A DNA stretch of 64,000 nucleotides from CAYTPI01 sp964439625 (GTDB lineage Bacteria > Chloroflexota > Anaerolineae > Aggregatilineales > UBA3940): assembly GCA_964439625.1 (NCBI GenBank), contig CAYTPI010000017.1:11450-75449 (forward strand), written 5' to 3'. The notes beneath the pieces were generated by a model. It was not told the DNA's origin. It ran no database searches and saw nothing but the letters and a program-made list of their open reading frames with translations. The position numbers and the translations under genes are program-made. This document shows, one piece after another, positions 61,458-64,000 of the stretch. Numbering within the stretch: the first letter of the stretch is position 1; every line of letters begins with the position of its first letter.

Positions 61458-61970
61458 TCACTTAAACGACTTTTCCCCCGCGCGGATCGGCACGCTTAGG
61501 CGGTTCTCTGCTGGGGGTATGGGGCACGTCCAGGATGCGTTATAAGCACAATACGGATTGTAGGCCATGTTAAAATCAACGAGAAACTTACCGTTGTTGC
61601 CAACAGGCTCGATCTCTAAGTAACGTCCTGAGCCATAAGTCTCCTCGCCGCTGGTGGCGTCAGCAAAGGGCAGGAAGAACCCACCAGCCCCCGGCGCAGC
61701 GTAGACCGTCAATTCTGCCGGCTCGCCCTCGACCTCAAACGTGAACTTCCCCCAGCGTAGATAGGGCTGGACTGTCCCGGTGCTGGTTTGCATCATGACC
61801 TCGTCTTGCTGGCTGAAAGTCTCTAGTTCAACGACCAGCGCAAGGTCAGGGTTTTCGTTAAAGTAGTTTAATCCGGTGAAGGTTTCGCGCTGGGCTGGCT
61901 CCAATGGAGATTGCGAATCATGCTTGAAAAACGCATCTTTACGCTGACGATAGTGCGTCAGATCGGACAT
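61458..61970 (-). CDS. DUF1684 protein
   Basis: 170 residues from the ATG at 61970, which has GGAGG 6 bases upstream; a longer frame to 62039 is rejected. DUF1684 marks: YRQRKDAFFKHDSQSPL, FTGLNYF, RWGKFTFEVEGEPAELTVY, FLPFADATSGEETYGSGRYLE, FNMAYNPYCAYN and CPIPPAENRLSVPIRAGEK. These are widespread beta-rich proteins of unknown function. Transcribed away from phzF. Confidence 0.9.
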   Translation of the reverse strand: MSDLTHYRQRKDAFFKHDSQSPLEPAQRETFTGLNYFNENPDLALVVELETFSQQDEVMMQTSTGTVQPYLRWGKFTFEVEGEPAELTVYAAPGAGGFFLPFADATSGEETYGSGRYLEIEPVGNNGKFLVDFNMAYNPYCAYNASWTCPIPPAENRLSVPIRAGEKSFK

Positions 61971-62084
61971 GGTGGGCCTCCTAAAATAATGACAGTAAAT
62001 ACGCATCTGATTATGGGTTTGTGGTACACTTATGACCACTCAGCAAGCCAAACTCTTACCGTCTACTGACTGAAGGATAACACT

Positions 62085-63005
62085 GTGCGCCGCTATGAAT
62101 TCTACCAAGCTGATGTCTTCACAGAGGTCATCTTTGGGGGCAACCCAGTCGTTGTTTTTCCGAGCGCCGAAGGCCTCAGCGATCAAGAAATGCAGCAGAT
62201 CGCCCGTGAAACCAATATGACGGAGACGGTATTTGTCTTCCCACCGACAAAGCCTAAGGCTGATGTCAAGCTGCGCTTCTTCTCGCCTTCTACTGAACTG
62301 CCTTACTCTGCGCATCCATCAGTCGGGGCGCATGTAGTGCTGGCGCATCTCGGGTTCTATGAAATCAACGGCCCGCTGACGCGGGTCTTCCAACAACTGA
62401 AGATCGGCATGCTGCCGGTTGACCTGATCACCAATGCCGACGGCGTCACAGATCGGGTGGTGTTGACCCAAGACGAGGCCCGCCACGGCGCAATCTATGA
62501 GGACATCGAGATGATGGCGGCAGCCCTTGGGCTGGACAGTAGCATGATCGACCTGACCTTCCCGATGCAAGTTTATTCAACCGGGCTGCCCTCGTTGATC
62601 GTGCCCATCGCCAGCTTAGAGGCACTTAACAGCATCGAGATTGACCCGGCAGCATTCCGCAATATTTGCAAGTCAATGAGTGTGACCAACGGTCAAGTGT
62701 TTACGACTGAAACACTTGACAACGCCCATCACGTCCATGCCCGCAACTTCGCGCCCTTGGTCGGCATTCACGAAGACCCGGCCTCGGGTAGTGCCGGGGG
62801 TGCCCTCGGCGCCTATTTACTGGGCAAGGGTGTCTTTGACTACGAAGAAGCCTTCTCAACCACGCACTTTGTGATCGAGCAGGGGTACAGCATGCACCGC
62901 CCCAGCCTGATCGAAGTCGAGGTAGATGTGGTCGAGGGCGTCATCACGGAGGTACGCGTCGGGGGGCAGGGCGTCATCGCACTGGAGGGCACGCTGCTAC
63001 TCTGA
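62085..63005 (+). CDS. PhzF-family isomerase/epimerase-like protein
   Basis: 306 residues from a GTG at 62085 (AAGGAT upstream). Family marks: FTEVIFGGNPVVVF, RETNMTETVFVFP (catalytic Glu region), RFFSPSTELPYSAHPSVGA, NFAPLVGIHEDPASGSAGGALGAYL. Two similar diaminopimelate-epimerase-like halves. PhzF itself isomerises trans-2,3-dihydro-3-hydroxyanthranilate; most homologues lie outside phenazine clusters and have unknown substrates. No other phenazine gene is present. Confidence 0.88.
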   Translation: MRRYEFYQADVFTEVIFGGNPVVVFPSAEGLSDQEMQQIARETNMTETVFVFPPTKPKADVKLRFFSPSTELPYSAHPSVGAHVVLAHLGFYEINGPLTRVFQQLKIGMLPVDLITNADGVTDRVVLTQDEARHGAIYEDIEMMAAALGLDSSMIDLTFPMQVYSTGLPSLIVPIASLEALNSIEIDPAAFRNICKSMSVTNGQVFTTETLDNAHHVHARNFAPLVGIHEDPASGSAGGALGAYLLGKGVFDYEEAFSTTHFVIEQGYSMHRPSLIEVEVDVVEGVITEVRVGGQGVIALEGTLLL

Positions 63006-63074
63006 CGACAACACACGCCTATAAGCCAATACAAACAGAACGGACGTCAGTTTTGCACCGAAAGAAGCAACACC

Positions 63075-64000
63075 TTGGCAGATAATCCGCAAAGTGTAGA
63101 GGCACGACGGGGCAACATCCGTGGTGACGTTGGTGAAAAGATGTTTCAGGATCATTTCCGAGAAATGCCTATGTTTAATGGGGCCAAGGCAATCGTTGAT
63201 CTTGACGCAATATCCCGCCAAGCACATAAGGCGAACAACAAAATTGAGGCCAAAGCGCCTGGGGTAGACTTTCTCGTCATTGACGAAGAGGCTGGCATAC
63301 ACTGGGTTCAAATGAAAACCCTATCCGGTCTTCCCCCAGAGGCCTCGCCGGAGTTGGTACAAAAGACTTACAAGCAACACATCTCCCCAAGTGAAGACGC
63401 AGGTAGGGCCGCTAAATGGTTGAAGAACCCTGAAGTTGCCTCACGGATTCTGGCGCAAACCGAGGGCGTTGGCTTCGGTGATTGGTGGGATTTAAACCAG
63501 AATAAGTTACGCGCTGGCATACAAGGCTCCCTCGAGTATCCAGTACCTAACGACGTATTCAGACAGCTGACAGACGCAGGCATGCCCGTGACTGAGCTTC
63601 CGTATAGTGCCGCGGCTATCGAGGAACAGGTTAATCTGGAGATGAATGGTACCGGTATGCAGCGAGCCGAAAGCACAGGCGGCGTACAGGCACACTGGCT
63701 GGATGGCGTTGACTTATCAGGCCTTGACTCTGAATTAGTTAAGCATCTAAAAGGACTTTCAGCAAGTGCTATTGCAGGCCTACAGTTGGGTGAAAGATTT
63801 AGCGGGTTCATTACAAGCAAAGACCCAAAACTACATGATCTGAGACAAAGTATTCGGCAAGCAGCTAAAACCCAAGCAGGGAAGGAAGCTAGGGAAAAAG
63901 CTACACTGGCTGATTTACGGCGCCAAGCTGCTGAAGACCGAATACCCTCACCCCCTCGTCGAATTGGCCAGGGTGGGGGAGGCGGAGGCAAAGGCAAAGG
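63075..64000 (+). CDS. PD-(D/E)XK-nuclease-like protein with Gly/Lys-rich tail, cut by the window edge
   Basis: A frame opens at a TTG at 63075 and runs to base 64000 without a stop; ~308 residues are visible. The first 110 look like a restriction-type nuclease core: NIRGDVGEKMFQDHF (helix with Glu), APGVDFLVIDEEAG (catalytic Asp), HWVQMKTLSG (QxK). Residues ~110-200 are an uncharacterised middle. Then come an alpha-helical Ala/Lys/Arg-rich stretch (RQAAKTQAGKEAREKATLA) and a low-complexity IGQGGGGGGKGKG run at the edge. A Gly/Lys run followed by more sequence is common in toxin-like or adhesin-like proteins, but the rest is not visible. The TTG start has only a GAAAGAAG site. Confidence 0.55.
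   Translation, partial: MADNPQSVEARRGNIRGDVGEKMFQDHFREMPMFNGAKAIVDLDAISRQAHKANNKIEAKAPGVDFLVIDEEAGIHWVQMKTLSGLPPEASPELVQKTYKQHISPSEDAGRAAKWLKNPEVASRILAQTEGVGFGDWWDLNQNKLRAGIQGSLEYPVPNDVFRQLTDAGMPVTELPYSAAAIEEQVNLEMNGTGMQRAESTGGVQAHWLDGVDLSGLDSELVKHLKGLSASAIAGLQLGERFSGFITSKDPKLHDLRQSIRQAAKTQAGKEAREKATLADLRRQAAEDRIPSPPRRIGQGGGGGGKGK

Noticed and set aside
62085..63005. Phenazine biosynthesis
   Set aside because: A lone PhzF homologue without any other phz gene; most PhzF-like proteins have other roles.
1..64000. CRISPR arrays, insertion sequences, integrases, rRNA genes or replication origins
   Set aside because: No regularly spaced repeats, transposase or recombinase motifs, rRNA sequence or DnaA-box clusters were recognised on either strand.

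Overview
Organism. The window looks like a chromosome segment of a Chloroflexota bacterium, most likely Anaerolineae-like. The reasons are moderate GC, lipoproteins with long Glu/Ala-rich acidic linkers behind the lipobox, several very large GT-C-type membrane proteins, GTG/TTG starts, and a mixture of nucleoside and branched-chain amino acid ABC operons. This assignment is inferred from gene style; there is no rRNA or marker gene to prove it. Layout. 1-5409: a cut TIR-domain gene (minus) and small proteins (DUF6882-like, DUF3592-like, EthD-like) before a 1092-residue polytopic membrane protein. 5406-6011: LOG-family nucleotide phosphoribohydrolase. 6305-13332 (minus): one operon for a nucleoside-type ABC importer (BMP lipoprotein, double ATPase, two permeases) framed by an S-methyl-5'-thioinosine phosphorylase-like enzyme and an MTA/SAH-deaminase-like amidohydrolase. 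This implies uptake and deaminase-first salvage of 5'-methylthioadenosine or related nucleosides. 13458-14555: tRNA-Gly(CCC), a decayed XRE/ImmA gene and a small GD-repeat protein. 14610-19441 (minus): a Liv-type ABC importer in which the LivM permease and LivG ATPase are fused. Core region, 19967-35205. Two divergent operons meet at a MarR regulator. Leftward are marR, a glutamine-synthetase-like ligase (PuuA/GlnA3 type) and two cytochromes P450. Rightward are a third P450, a PuuD-like hydrolase, an aldehyde dehydrogenase, a second PuuD-like hydrolase, an acetoacetate-decarboxylase-fold protein, a FAH-family protein, an extradiol (VOC) dioxygenase, a second aldehyde dehydrogenase, a class III aminotransferase and a third glutamine amidotransferase. 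The same perfect palindrome (core TAGTTAGATATCTAACTA) lies just downstream of a sigma70-like promoter both in the marR/P450 gap and upstream of the Liv operon. I therefore infer one MarR regulon that couples import to a gamma-glutamylation-dependent catabolic route for an amine, probably aromatic because of the ring-cleavage gene. This is the best candidate for an undescribed system here. Right part. 35362-41713 holds tryptophan 2,3-dioxygenase, two GT-C-like membrane proteins and a histidine kinase gene broken by a frameshift and two in-frame TAA codons. 41762-51522 holds mostly housekeeping and signalling genes: lipoprotein, HEAT protein, FHA protein, histidine kinase, secreted intradiol-dioxygenase-fold lipoprotein, site-2 protease, 2Fe-2S ferredoxin, an SDR with His in place of its catalytic Tyr, a response regulator and MoeA. 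51535-63005 holds Mrr restriction endonuclease, MsrA, CutA, an alpha/beta hydrolase, a gene remnant, a cold-shock protein, an unusual M19 dipeptidase-like membrane protein, ThuA, DUF1684 and PhzF. The window ends inside a PD-(D/E)XK-like gene with a Gly/Lys-rich tail. No CRISPR array, insertion sequence, integrase or rRNA gene was seen.
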